A stretch of DNA of 64,000 nucleotides from Actinomadura sp. K4S16 (GTDB taxonomy: Bacteria > Actinomycetota > Actinomycetes > Streptosporangiales > Streptosporangiaceae). Below, in pieces: positions 18,954 to 27,293 of this stretch; within the stretch, counting starts at the first letter, position 1; each line of letters starts with the position of its first letter. The position numbers were made by a program, and so were the translations under genes. A model generated the notes under the pieces. That model was given only the letters and a program-made list of their open reading frames with translations, had not been told where the DNA came from and searched no databases. The stretch lies in contig NZ_BDDE01000012.1 of NCBI RefSeq assembly GCF_008327685.1, forward strand, positions 682,001 through 746,000, in the 5' to 3' direction.

Positions 18954-20453
18954 TCAGCGCTTGTAGCGGCGGCCGTGGATCATGTTGATCATGCCGAGGA
19001 CGCGCGCCATCTCCTTCTCGCTGCGGGCGAAGGTGGTGAGGTTCATGGTCGCGAACCGCTGGCGGGTGATGGCCTTCGGGCGGGCGAACTCGCGCAGGCC
19101 GTCCGCGCCGTGGATGCGGCCGAAGCCGGACTCCCCGACGCCGCCGAACGGCAGGGCCGCGACCTGGGCGAACGCGGCGAACGCGTTGATGGACGTCATG
19201 CCCGACCGCATCCGGCGGGCGACGTCCATGGCGCGCGACTTGTCGCCGGAGAAGATCGTCCCGGCGAGGCCGTAGCTGGTCCTGTTGGCCTTCTCGACCG
19301 CCTCGTCCATGTCCTTCACGCGGTGGACGGTGATGGTGGGGCCGAACGTCTCCTCGCACACGGCGGACGAGTCGTCCGGGACGTCGGTCAGCACGACCGG
19401 CTCCACGTAGGGCTTGCGGACGGACTCGGCACCGCCGACGACCGCCTTGCCGCCCTTGTCGATGGCGTCCTTGATGTGGCGTTCGATGACGTCGAGCTGC
19501 GAGGGCATCGTGATGGGGCCGTAGGCGGCCTCGCGGTCGAAGCCGGGACGCAGGTCGCGGGCCTTCTCGGTCAGCTTGCCGAGGAACTTGTCGTAGGCCT
19601 CGTCCACGACGTAGATCCGCTCGACGCCGATGCAGGTCTGGCCCGCGTTCGACATGGCGCCCCACAGCGCGGCGTCGGCGGCGGCGTCGAGGTTCGCGTC
19701 GGCGTCGACGATGCAGGCGTCCTTGCCGCCGCACTCGGCGACGATCGGGGTGAGGTTCTCGGCGCACGCCGCCATGACGCGCTTGGCGGTGCGGGTCGAG
19801 CCGGTGAAGGCGATCTTGTCGACGTGCGGGGACGAGGCGAGCGCCGCGCCCGCCTCGCCGAGCCCGGTGACCGTCTGCAGGACGGGGTGCTCGGGGATCA
19901 CCGCGGCGAACAGCTCGGCGAGGAACACGCCGACGCCCGGGGTGTACTCGGACGGCTTGAACACCACGGCGTTGCCGGCGGCGAGCGCGTAGGCGATCGA
20001 GCCCATCGGGGTGAAGATCGGGTAGTTCCACGGGCCGATGACGCCGACGACGCCGAGCGCCTGGTACTCCAGGACGCAGCGCTGGTTGACGGCCATGAGC
20101 CCGGGGTAGACGTTGCGCGGCCCGAGGACCTTCCGCGCGTTGCGCGCCGCCCAGTCCAGGTGCGTGATCGCCATGATCGTCTCAAGCTGGGCGTCCTGGA
20201 CCGGCTTGCCGGTCTCCTGGTGGATGAGCTCGGCCATCCGGTTCAGGTTGCGGGCGAGCGACCCCTTGACGTTCAGCAGCCGGAGCCTGCGCTCCTTCCA
20301 GCCGAGGGCGCGCCACCAGTCGGCCGCCTCGCGGGCGCGCTCGACCGCCGCCGCCACGGCGGCGGCGTCCTGGACGGGGTGCTCGGCGACGACCTCGCCG
20401 GTGGCCGGGTTCAGCGACGCGAACGTCTCGGTGTTCTCCGTGGCCACGGACAT
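18954..20453 (-). CDS. NAD(P)-dependent aldehyde dehydrogenase family protein
   Basis: 499 residues with the full ALDH fold. GPWNYPIFTPMGSIAYALAA is the cofactor-binding block, IAFTGSTRTAKRVM follows, the catalytic general base lies in ECGGK (Glu near residue 239) and the nucleophile in NAGQTCIGVER (Cys near 274). CEETFGPTI and FGGVGESGFGR complete the signature. Oxidises an unspecified aldehyde to the acid, and resembles succinate-semialdehyde-type enzymes. The ATG has gggagg upstream. An imperfect palindrome AAGTGACTGCTT (20479-20490) in the promoter region could be a TetR operator. Confidence 0.92.
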   Translation of the reverse strand: MSVATENTETFASLNPATGEVVAEHPVQDAAAVAAAVERAREAADWWRALGWKERRLRLLNVKGSLARNLNRMAELIHQETGKPVQDAQLETIMAITHLDWAARNARKVLGPRNVYPGLMAVNQRCVLEYQALGVVGVIGPWNYPIFTPMGSIAYALAAGNAVVFKPSEYTPGVGVFLAELFAAVIPEHPVLQTVTGLGEAGAALASSPHVDKIAFTGSTRTAKRVMAACAENLTPIVAECGGKDACIVDADANLDAAADAALWGAMSNAGQTCIGVERIYVVDEAYDKFLGKLTEKARDLRPGFDREAAYGPITMPSQLDVIERHIKDAIDKGGKAVVGGAESVRKPYVEPVVLTDVPDDSSAVCEETFGPTITVHRVKDMDEAVEKANRTSYGLAGTIFSGDKSRAMDVARRMRSGMTSINAFAAFAQVAALPFGGVGESGFGRIHGADGLREFARPKAITRQRFATMNLTTFARSEKEMARVLGMINMIHGRRYKR

Positions 20454-20518
20454 GGGGACCTCCCGGGAGGGGCCTGGTAAGTGACTGCTTGCACGGCGGT
20501 ACCGGCTAGTAAACCACC

Positions 20519-21877
20519 CTAGGCGCCGGATCGGGCGTCGGGGATCCAGCTTCCGTGGAATCCGGCCGGGACGCGGCGCGGCAGCCGGACGGTGGCGGTG
20601 TGCGAGAGGTCGGCCGCGTCCAGCACCAGCAGGTCGGACGCCGCCTCGCGGGTGACGATCGACAGCAGCCAGCCCTCGTCCTCGGCGCGGGCTCCCTCAG
20701 CGGGGACGAAGACCGCCTCGCCGACGTGCGCGTCCTCGCCGAAGTCGTGCGCGGACGTCCCCTGCCCGCGCAGGTCGTACTTCACGATCGAGCCGCCGCC
20801 GACCGTGTAGAGGTAGCGGTGCTCCCTGCCGGTGCGGGTGTCGTCGTGGGTGGGGAACTCGACGCCGCGGTCGTCGATGGACTCCTCGGCCGCGCGGCCG
20901 GTCGCGGGGTCGAGGACCCAGCGGTGCAGGCTCGCGCTCTGCGAGCGCGCCGCCCCGGTGGCGGGGTCGACGGTCCCGCCGATGTCCCCCCACAGGGCGC
21001 CGAAGTTCTCGGGACGGTAGCGCGCGCCGTCCACCACGACCCGTCCGGCGGCGTCCTCGTGGGCGTTGCCGACATGGAAGACGTAGCAGGGGTCGATCTC
21101 GTACCAGGCGACCTCGGCGGTGCCGTCCCGCCGCATCACGCCGAGCCGGGCGCCGTAGGCGTCGTCCCAGACGTACGGCATGCCGGTCGTTCCGGACAGT
21201 GCCAGGTCGAGGTCGAACACCACGGGCAGGTCGAGCCAGACCACGTGGTTCTCGGTGATCGCGAAGTCGTGCATCATCGTCGGGCCCGGCACCTCGACCT
21301 CGCGGCTCTCGGCCAGCGTCCCGTCCGCCGCGAGCCGGTGGAAGGTGAGGTAGGGCTCGAACACCCCGTAGCCGAAGAACAGGAGTTCGCCGGTGACCGG
21401 GTCCTCCTTCGGATGCGCGGTCATGGCGGTGGTGAGCCGCCCGCCGAAGTCGCACGCGCCGACGGTCTCCAGCTCGGGCGTCACCTCGTAGGGGAACCCG
21501 GCCTCCACCAGCGCCCAGATCTTGCCCGCGTGCGGGATCACGTGGGTGTTGGCCTGCACCGCACGGCGGTCGAAGGTGAGGTCGTCGCGGACGAAGGACG
21601 TCCCGTGGACGAAGGACTCGGTCCGGACCCAGCGGTTGCGGTACCACTCGGCGCGGCCGTCCCGCAGCCGCACGCCGTGGATCATCCCGTGGCCGCTGAA
21701 CCAGTGCCTGCTCGGCTCGCCGGGCCTGGGGTTCGGCCCGTTGCGGAAGTACCGGCCGGTCAGCTCGGGGGGCAGCGCGCCGGTGACCTCCAGGTCGCGG
21801 GCGCCGGTCTCGTCGGGGACGGGGGCCAGGGGTCCGTCCAGCCAGGTGGCGGGGCGCTCGGTGGTGTTCTCGCCCAT
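20519..21877 (-). CDS. Carotenoid oxygenase (carotenoid cleavage dioxygenase family)
   Basis: 452 residues, seven-bladed propeller family with non-haem iron held by four histidines. Candidates are in TAHPKEDP (about residue 153), MMHDFAITENH (about 202), CYVFHVGNAHED (about 267) and GFHGSWIPD (about 441). The N-terminal LTGRYFRNGPNPRPGEP and HWFSGHGMIHGVRL are typical. It would cleave a carotenoid, stilbene-like or related double bond with O2. No carotenoid biosynthesis genes are in the window. ATG start with aaaggagc upstream. It follows a membrane protein gene, 36 bases away, on the same strand. Confidence 0.92.
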   Translation of the reverse strand: MGENTTERPATWLDGPLAPVPDETGARDLEVTGALPPELTGRYFRNGPNPRPGEPSRHWFSGHGMIHGVRLRDGRAEWYRNRWVRTESFVHGTSFVRDDLTFDRRAVQANTHVIPHAGKIWALVEAGFPYEVTPELETVGACDFGGRLTTAMTAHPKEDPVTGELLFFGYGVFEPYLTFHRLAADGTLAESREVEVPGPTMMHDFAITENHVVWLDLPVVFDLDLALSGTTGMPYVWDDAYGARLGVMRRDGTAEVAWYEIDPCYVFHVGNAHEDAAGRVVVDGARYRPENFGALWGDIGGTVDPATGAARSQSASLHRWVLDPATGRAAEESIDDRGVEFPTHDDTRTGREHRYLYTVGGGSIVKYDLRGQGTSAHDFGEDAHVGEAVFVPAEGARAEDEGWLLSIVTREAASDLLVLDAADLSHTATVRLPRRVPAGFHGSWIPDARSGA

Positions 21878-21913
21878 CTCGGTGCTCCTTTCCGAGCCGG
21901 TCTTCGGCGGGGG

Positions 21914-22531
21914 TCAGCGAACGGACGGCTCGGGCTGCGACGTGGCGGGCGCCTCTGTCAACGGTAGTCCGAGCCGGGTCAGATGGCGCCTGCGCGCGTG
22001 CTCCGGGTACCGCGCGGTGAAGACGGCCGGGACCATGAACCCGGCGACCTTCACCGCGACCAGCAGCGCCGTGGCGTCCGGTGTCCAGTGCTGGACGCAG
22101 CCGAGGGCCGCCGCCAGCACGGTGAAGCTCGCCGCCCACACGGCGGTGATCACCCGGTTGACGCTCCGGAACAGGTCCGTCGCGGCGATCTCCGCGGTGA
22201 CCTGGCGGCGCGCGATGCCCTCGGTGAAGGGGCGTCCGAGCAGGAGCGTCCCCCAGGCGGTGAGGGCCAGCCAGCCGATCGCGAGCGAGGCGCCGTAGTC
22301 CAGCGCCGCCGAGCCGGGGACGGTGAACGCGAGCGCGGTGAGCGCGGCCATGAACACCGAGGTGGAGGCCTCCAGGATCAGCGAGTCGGCGCGGTGGCCC
22401 CGGCGCAGGTCCAGCCCGAGCAGGACCACCGCGGCGACGAGCCCGGCGGCGGCGCCGGCCCGGTCGTCGAAGCCGCTGACCACGGCGAGCAGGATCCAGG
22501 GGAGGAAGGTGCGGGCGTAGTACTTCGGCAT
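21914..22531 (-). CDS. Multi-spanning membrane protein under PadR-type control
   Basis: 205 residues with about five to six hydrophobic segments, including WILLAVVSGF, AAGLVAAVVLLGLDL, FMAALTALAFTVPG, LAIGWLALTAWGTLLL and VITAVWAASFTVLAAALG. I recognise no named domain. ATG start after ccaggagc. It is the first gene of a probable two-gene unit with the carotenoid oxygenase. The promoter shares a palindrome with the divergent PadR gene, so PadR probably represses both. A role in handling a hydrophobic substrate or product would fit the context. Confidence 0.78.
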   Translation of the reverse strand: MPKYYARTFLPWILLAVVSGFDDRAGAAAGLVAAVVLLGLDLRRGHRADSLILEASTSVFMAALTALAFTVPGSAALDYGASLAIGWLALTAWGTLLLGRPFTEGIARRQVTAEIAATDLFRSVNRVITAVWAASFTVLAAALGCVQHWTPDATALLVAVKVAGFMVPAVFTARYPEHARRRHLTRLGLPLTEAPATSQPEPSVR

Positions 22532-22550
22532 GCCGGGGGCTCCTGGCTTC

Positions 22551-22618
22551 ACGTTCCAACTTTGACACGTCGAAGATAGACGTTCCAATTTTGACATGTC
22601 AACAGTGAAGGTTAGAGT
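22551..22618. promoter_or_regulatory. Two-way promoter with duplicated PadR-type operator
   Basis: Two 21-bp direct repeats differing at two bases (22551-22571 and 22580-22600). The second includes the perfect palindrome TTGACATGTCAA (22591-22602). On the plus strand TTGACA, 16 bases, TAGAGT, six bases, then the PadR ATG. On the minus strand the same palindrome gives TTGACA, 18 bases, TATCTT toward the membrane protein gene. A regulator bound here would block both promoters. Confidence 0.75.
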
Positions 22619-22624
22619 ACCGGC

Positions 22625-23209
22625 ATGAGTTTGCGACACGCGGTGCTCGGGCTCATCGCCGAGATGGACGGCGCCAGCGGCTACGACCTGCTGAAGATGT
22701 TCGAGATCTCGCTGGGGAACGTCTGGCCGGCCCGGCAGAGCCAGATCTACGGCGAGCTGGGCAAGCTCCTCGACGCCGGGCTGATCGAGGTCGCGGAGGA
22801 GGGGCCGCGGGGCCGCAAGGCGTACCGGATCACCGAGTCCGGCCGCGCGGAGCTGCACCACTGGCTGGTGGACGTCCGCTCGAAGGGGAGCCGGAAGGAC
22901 GAGCCGCTGCTGCGGGTCTTCTTCCTGGGCCTGGTCGAACCGGAGGAGGCCCAGCGCTACCTGCGAGGGCACGCGGCGGGGCTCGAGAAGTACCTCGACG
23001 AGCTGGCCGCGCTGGAGAAGGGCATCGACTGGGGCGAGGACGACCTGTCCGTCTACGGCCGCCTGGTCATCGAGTACGGCAAGCGCTACGCCGCGATGCG
23101 CCGCGACTGGTTCGAATGGGCCTCACACGAGATCGAGTCCCTCAACGACCGCGGCCACGGGCAGAAGCAGCCCCCCGGCACGCGTGAGGACTCCAGCGCG
23201 GGCGAGTAG
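22625..23209 (+). CDS. PadR family transcriptional regulator
   Basis: 194 residues. The N-terminal winged helix is MSLRHAVLGLIAEMDGASGY through SQIYGELGKLLDAGLIEVAE and GPRGRKAYRITESGRAEL (about residues 1-80), the PadR signature. A C-terminal Vir-like helical dimerisation region with AQRYLRGHAAGLEKYLDEL follows. No ribosome binding site precedes the ATG, but a -10 hexamer TAGAGT ends six bases before it, so the mRNA is probably leaderless. It should autoregulate and repress the divergent membrane protein and carotenoid oxygenase genes. Confidence 0.9.
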   Translation: MSLRHAVLGLIAEMDGASGYDLLKMFEISLGNVWPARQSQIYGELGKLLDAGLIEVAEEGPRGRKAYRITESGRAELHHWLVDVRSKGSRKDEPLLRVFFLGLVEPEEAQRYLRGHAAGLEKYLDELAALEKGIDWGEDDLSVYGRLVIEYGKRYAAMRRDWFEWASHEIESLNDRGHGQKQPPGTREDSSAGE

Positions 23210-23219
23210 TCGGGCGCGG

Positions 23220-23663
23220 CTAGGCGATCGAGTCTGCGCGCGTTGAAGCGGGCCCTCCGGCCGCGCGCACGAGCCTGAAGTGCTGGGCCACGACCAGTGT
23301 GTCGTCGTCGAAACGAGGAGTGCGGCCGAGGTACTCGCTCACCGGATCGCTCTGGAAGAGGGCCCTGTGATCCGCGATCCACTCCGACACGTCGGCATAG
23401 CCGCGCCCTTCGGCCCGGACGTACTCCTCGTCGATCTCCTTGACCGGCACGATTCGCACCTCGACGAGCTCGATCGTCGCCGCCGGATCTCCCTGCGAGT
23501 CGACCACGCAGAACCGCTGTCCTGCCTCGGGGACCGCTTCGCCGGCCCGCTCGTAGAGCTCCGGCAACCCCGTGAGCGCCGTCTTCTCTCCGGACAGGAT
23601 CGCTTTCACCCCGCGATCCCGCACGGGTCCCGGCAGAGCCAACTCCAGCTCCGGATACTCCAT
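23220..23663 (-). CDS. ASCH domain protein
   Basis: 147 residues with the ASCH (PUA-like) fold elements GVKAILSGEKTALTGLPELY near the N terminus, GQRFCVVDSQGDPAATIELVE in the middle and a C-terminal helix. These proteins are thought to bind RNA or nucleotides and some hydrolyse N4-acetylcytidine. Catalytic activity here is not established. No Shine-Dalgarno is present. TACTCT ends six bases before the ATG, so a leaderless message is likely. It converges with PadR, 10 bases apart. Confidence 0.8.
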   Translation of the reverse strand: MEYPELELALPGPVRDRGVKAILSGEKTALTGLPELYERAGEAVPEAGQRFCVVDSQGDPAATIELVEVRIVPVKEIDEEYVRAEGRGYADVSEWIADHRALFQSDPVSEYLGRTPRFDDDTLVVAQHFRLVRAAGGPASTRADSIA

Positions 23664-23703
23664 CCCGCGAGAGTACAGACGGGCGCGCCCGCGAGGGCGG
23701 AGA

Positions 23704-23731
23704 GGGCCGCGAGCGGGGTGGCTCGCGGCCC
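23704..23731. terminator. Hairpin terminator after NmrA-like gene
   Basis: Perfect 11-bp stem GGGCCGCGAGC/GCTCGCGGCCC with a six-base loop, 14 bases past the stop of the minus-strand NAD(P)-binding gene. Confidence 0.75.
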
Positions 23732-23745
23732 GGTGGCGGGCTGGG

Positions 23746-24567
23746 TCAGCGGAAGTCGTCGGCGTGGTCGGCGGCCCACTCCTTGAACGTCCGTCCGGGG
23801 CGGCCGGTGATGCGCTCGACCTCCCCGGACGGCTCGACCGGGGCGTCGACGGCCTGAGCGCGCAGGCGGAGCAGGACGTCGACCAGGCCCTCGCGCATGT
23901 AGGGGCGGCCGAGCATCTCCTCACGGGCCCGCTCGGGAGAGATCTCCTCGAAGCGCGCCGGGAGCCCGGTCGCCTCGCCGATCAGCTCGACCATCTCCGG
24001 ATGGGTGACCACCTCGGGGCCGGTCAGCACCGGCTTGCCGCCGACCAGGTCGTCGGTGAGCAGGGCCTTCGCCGCGACGGCCGCGATGTCGCGCTCGTGG
24101 ATCGGCGTGCTGCGCGCCGCCGCGTACGGCTCGCGGACGGGCTCGCCGGCGCTGAGCGCCTCGCGCCACGCCAGCGTGTTGGTGGCGAACTCGCCGGGCC
24201 GCGTGAAAGTCCACTCCATCCCGGTGGCCTCGATCGCCCGCTCGACGGCGAGGTGGTGCGAGGCCAGTTCGTTGGACGGGTCGTCGTCCAGCGCGGCGGC
24301 GGACGACAGCATCACGACGCGCCGGACGCCGTGGTCGGCGGCGCGGGGGAGCAGGTCGCCGAGGCCGCCCCAGAACGCGGCCGGGTTGAGGAAGAGCGAC
24401 GTGACACCGTCCAGCGGCATCTCGTCGGTGCGGGCGACCTGCGCCTCGCTGGGCAGGTTCGCGGTGGCGGGGTTCCGGGACAGGGCGCGGACGGCCGCGC
24501 CCGCGGTCAGCAGCTCGCCGACGAGATGGCGTCCGACGTTCCCGGTCGCTCCGGTTACGAGAATCAT
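23746..24567 (-). CDS. NmrA-like NAD(P)-binding oxidoreductase
   Basis: 273 residues, atypical SDR. The N-terminal dinucleotide motif is MILVTGATGNVGRHLVGELL, followed by VRALSRNP for NADP discrimination. The chain continues VVMLSSAAALDD, EWTFTRPGEFATNT and a variable C-terminal substrate domain, as in NmrA/QOR2-type quinone reductases. It may reduce a quinone or act as a redox sensor. ATG start. Divergent from a TetR gene with two inverted repeats between them, so likely TetR-controlled. Confidence 0.87.
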   Translation of the reverse strand: MILVTGATGNVGRHLVGELLTAGAAVRALSRNPATANLPSEAQVARTDEMPLDGVTSLFLNPAAFWGGLGDLLPRAADHGVRRVVMLSSAAALDDDPSNELASHHLAVERAIEATGMEWTFTRPGEFATNTLAWREALSAGEPVREPYAAARSTPIHERDIAAVAAKALLTDDLVGGKPVLTGPEVVTHPEMVELIGEATGLPARFEEISPERAREEMLGRPYMREGLVDVLLRLRAQAVDAPVEPSGEVERITGRPGRTFKEWAADHADDFR

Positions 24568-24576
24568 GCGGCCAGC

Positions 24577-24633
24577 TTCAACCAGTTGGATGAACTTGTC
24601 AAACAGCAGGATGGTTGAACCGATCAAACATCC
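24577..24633. promoter_or_regulatory. Two palindromic operators between NmrA-like and TetR genes
   Basis: First site 24577-24594: TTCAaCCAgtTGGaTGAA, arms matching at seven of eight symmetric positions or better. Second site 24609-24633: GGATGGTTGA, five bases, TCAAACATCC, nine of ten pairs matching. The second lies just upstream of TACCAT, a -10 hexamer ending six bases before the TetR start. Both fit binding by the adjacent TetR dimer. Confidence 0.65.
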
Positions 24634-24648
24634 GGCTACCATGGGACC

Positions 24649-25287
24649 GTGACCGACACGACGAAGCGGCCCGCGCCGAAGCAGTCGAGGCGCGCCCCCG
24701 CCCCGGACGAGCGCACGCTCGACGCCGAGCGGTCGCGGCGCCTGCTGCTGGACGCCGCGCTGGACGAGTTCTCCGCCAAGGGCTACGCGGGCGCCCGCGT
24801 CCAGGACATCGCCGACCGCGCCGGCGTCAACAAGCAGCTGATCAACTACTACTTCGGCGGCAAGGAGGGGCTGTACCGCGAGCTCCACCGCCGCTGGACG
24901 GAGCGGGAGGCCGAGTTCAACGACCCGGCCGTCCCGTTCGACGAGATCGTGGTCCGGTACCTGCGGCACGTCCTGGACGACCCGCGCGGCGCGCGGCTGA
25001 ACGCCTGGCGCGGCCTCACCGAGGACCTCGACGACATCCCGCCCGGCGACGGGGAGGACCTCTCCGACATCGAGCGCCGCCAGGCCGCCGGGGAACTGGC
25101 CCCCGAACTGGACCCGGCCGCGATCATGTTCGCCGTCATGGCGATGGTGTCGGCGCCGGTCACCAAGCCCCTGGCCGTCCGCCACGTCTTCGGCATGGAC
25201 CCCGAGTCACCCGAGTTCCAGGAGCACTACACCGACCAGCTCCGCCGCATCGTCCGCCGCCTGACGACCGGTTCCGCCGACGACTAG
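24649..25287 (+). CDS. TetR/AcrR family transcriptional regulator
   Basis: 212 residues. After a charged N-terminal extension of about 28 residues comes the TetR helix-turn-helix, RLLLDAALDEFSAKGYAGAR and VQDIADRAGVNKQLINYYFG (about residues 31-72). The rest is a variable ligand-binding helical domain. GTG start with no ribosome binding site and TACCAT six bases upstream suggests a leaderless mRNA. Likely regulates the divergent NmrA-like gene and itself. Its TAG stop overlaps the TAG of the converging M50 protease in the palindrome CTAG. Confidence 0.9.
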   Translation: MTDTTKRPAPKQSRRAPAPDERTLDAERSRRLLLDAALDEFSAKGYAGARVQDIADRAGVNKQLINYYFGGKEGLYRELHRRWTEREAEFNDPAVPFDEIVVRYLRHVLDDPRGARLNAWRGLTEDLDDIPPGDGEDLSDIERRQAAGELAPELDPAAIMFAVMAMVSAPVTKPLAVRHVFGMDPESPEFQEHYTDQLRRIVRRLTTGSADD

Positions 25288-26105
25288 TCCTGCCACCACA
25301 TGAACAGGGAGTGGCCGAGCTGGATCGGGTGGTTGATCCGCTCGTCGAAGACGTCGAAGGGGAACTCGCCGAGGCCGATGGCGTCGGTGATGTAGTAGAT
25401 GACGTTGAAGAAGCCCTCGTTGATCGGGCCCAGCCACAGCAGCGCGATCAGGACGAGGAAGACGTAGCCGCCGTAGGCGTTGGCCTGGTTCGCCCAGTGG
25501 CGCGGCAGGTACGGCTCGATGATCCCGAACCCGTCCAGGCCGGGGATCGGCAGCAGGTTCAGGATCGCCGCCGTGACCTGGAGGAAGGCCAGGAACGCCA
25601 GCCCCGACCAGAACAGCGCGTGCTCGGCGTCGGCGAAGTTCTTGAAGATCACCGCGAGCATGACGGCGAACAGCGCGTTCGACAGCGGACCCGCCGCCGA
25701 GATCAGGCTGTGCCGCAGCCGGCCCGGGATCACGTGCCGGTCGATCCACACCGCGCCGCCCGGCAGGCCGATGCCGCCCAGGATGATGAACACGACGGGG
25801 ATGAGGAAGCTCAGCGTGACGTCGGAGTACTTCAGCGGGTTCAGCGTGAGGTAGCCCTTGGCGACGACGCTGCGGTCGCCCGACCGGTAGGCCATGTACG
25901 CGTGCCCGAACTCGTGCAGGGACAGCGACAGCACCCACGCCGCGATCACGAACCCGAACAGCGCGACCCGTCCGGGCGTGTCCAGGATCGTTCCGTAGCG
26001 CCAAGCGATCAGGCCGCACAGGATCGTCGCCCCCACGACCGCGAGGAACACCGGGCTCGGCCGGACGGCCGCGTTGCCCCGCATATCGCGCGCAGTGCCA
26101 TTCAT
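25284..26105 (-). CDS. M50 family membrane zinc metalloprotease (site-2-protease-like)
   Basis: 273 residues, about six membrane segments. The zinc motif HEFGH is near residues 64-68 in SLSLHEFGHAYMAYRSGDRS. The third ligand is in NLLPIPGLDGFGI (about 189-201), replacing the common NPDG with the LDG variant. SAAGPLSNALFAVMLAVI is the family GxxxN/S-type block between them. It cleaves unknown substrates in or near the membrane. Many actinobacterial relatives are uncharacterised. ATG at the given end; ATG 21 bases downstream (MRGNAAV) is possible. Confidence 0.88.
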   Translation of the reverse strand: MNGTARDMRGNAAVRPSPVFLAVVGATILCGLIAWRYGTILDTPGRVALFGFVIAAWVLSLSLHEFGHAYMAYRSGDRSVVAKGYLTLNPLKYSDVTLSFLIPVVFIILGGIGLPGGAVWIDRHVIPGRLRHSLISAAGPLSNALFAVMLAVIFKNFADAEHALFWSGLAFLAFLQVTAAILNLLPIPGLDGFGIIEPYLPRHWANQANAYGGYVFLVLIALLWLGPINEGFFNVIYYITDAIGLGEFPFDVFDERINHPIQLGHSLFMWWQD

Positions 26106-26157
26106 CGTTCCCGGCCCCTCTCGCCGCGCCGTCTCCGCGGCGTCCCGTCCCAGATCC

Positions 26158-26766
26158 TCATGCCGAGGCCGTCCGCCCGGACGCCGGCGCCGCGATGACC
26201 GGGACGACGTAGGTGCGCAGGAAGCGGCGCAGCCCGTCGGCGTCCCGGTCGCGGTCCATCACGATCAGCGAGGTGATGATGCGGAAGAGGAACTCGACCG
26301 TCCCCTCCACCTCGATGTCGGCGCGCAGCGTCCGCTGCCGCTGCGCCTGCTCGAAATAGGGCCGCACGTACTCGCAGCACAGCGCGAGCACGTGCTCGGC
26401 CGCCCCCGCGACCGCCGCCTGCATGTGGCCCGCCGCCTCGGGGACGAGGAAGTGCGCGATCGCGGGCTCGTTGCGGACGTAGTCCACCGCGTCCAGCGTG
26501 CCCTCGACGATCGCCTCCGAGACCGACCGCTCCCGGCGCAGCCGCTCGGCGAGCCGGTCGAGGAACCGGTGCAGGTCGCGCACCACCACGGCGAGGATCA
26601 GCTCGTCCCGCCCGCCGGTGACGCTGCGGTACACGGTCGCCCGCGAGAGCCGCGCGGCGGCGGCGATGTCCTCGACCGTGGTCTTGGCGACACCGAAGCG
26701 GCCGAAGCACGCTTCGGCCGCGTCGATGATGCGCTCGCGCGTGGCGTCGCCGGTGACCGGGGGCAT
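26158..26766 (-). CDS. TetR/AcrR family transcriptional regulator
   Basis: 202 residues. N-terminal helix-turn-helix: RERIIDAAEACFGRFGVAKT then VEDIAAAARLSRATVYRSVTGG (about residues 9-52). The C-terminal domain contains VRNEPAIAHFLVPEAAGHM and LFRIITSLIVMDRD, similar to regulators with a TetR_C helical bundle. ATG start; no clear operator is visible nearby. It sits 52 bases upstream of the M50 gene on the same strand and may be co-transcribed with it. The target is unknown. Confidence 0.89.
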   Translation of the reverse strand: MPPVTGDATRERIIDAAEACFGRFGVAKTTVEDIAAAARLSRATVYRSVTGGRDELILAVVVRDLHRFLDRLAERLRRERSVSEAIVEGTLDAVDYVRNEPAIAHFLVPEAAGHMQAAVAGAAEHVLALCCEYVRPYFEQAQRQRTLRADIEVEGTVEFLFRIITSLIVMDRDRDADGLRRFLRTYVVPVIAAPASGRTASA

Positions 26767-26797
26767 GAACCGAACATTACCGGCCGGAGATCGGCGC

Positions 26798-27214
26798 TCA
26801 GTCCAGCGTGTACTCCAGCGCCCAGGTGTGCCCGCCGTCCTCCGCGACGGAGATCTGGCCGACGCCGCGGATGCCGGCGAGCTCGCCCGTCCCGGAGGTG
26901 GGGACGATGAGCCACCGCAGCCACTGGGTGTCGGACGTCCCGTCCTCGCTGCCCGCGCTGTGCTGCAGGACGAACGTCCCCTCGCGTCCGTGCAGGATGC
27001 CCTGGACGTGCTCGATCCCCACGTAGGCGACCGGCCCCGCCGGCGACTCCACCGTGATCAGCTCGGTGGAGCTCGTCCCCACGAGATCCCCGTGGAACGT
27101 CTTGCCGACGTGGACGCGGGTCAACCGGTTGCCCGCCTGCTCGTCGTAGGGCTTGTCGGCGTCCCACGCCTCGATGTCGAAGCTGCCGCTGGCTTGAAAC
27201 GTCATGCCCGCCAT
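26798..27214 (-). CDS. DUF3224 family protein
   Basis: 138 residues, small beta-barrel-like protein. FQASGSFDIEAWDADKPYDE opens the domain and VGKTFHGDLVGTSSTELITV, YVGIEHVQGILHGREGTFVL and GRGG-like GELAGIRGVGQISVAED follow, matching DUF3224 (allene-oxide-cyclase-like barrel). No enzymatic activity is known. A second in-frame ATG three codons in (MTFQASG) is equally plausible. It is 31 bases upstream of the TetR gene on the same strand. Confidence 0.83.
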   Translation of the reverse strand: MAGMTFQASGSFDIEAWDADKPYDEQAGNRLTRVHVGKTFHGDLVGTSSTELITVESPAGPVAYVGIEHVQGILHGREGTFVLQHSAGSEDGTSDTQWLRWLIVPTSGTGELAGIRGVGQISVAEDGGHTWALEYTLD

Positions 27215-27293
27215 GATGCCCGTCCCGTCCGACGTCAGGGGAGCCCGCAGGCAAGATCTCCTGTCTTCCGCGCCCTTGGGGCGTCGAGCCGGT

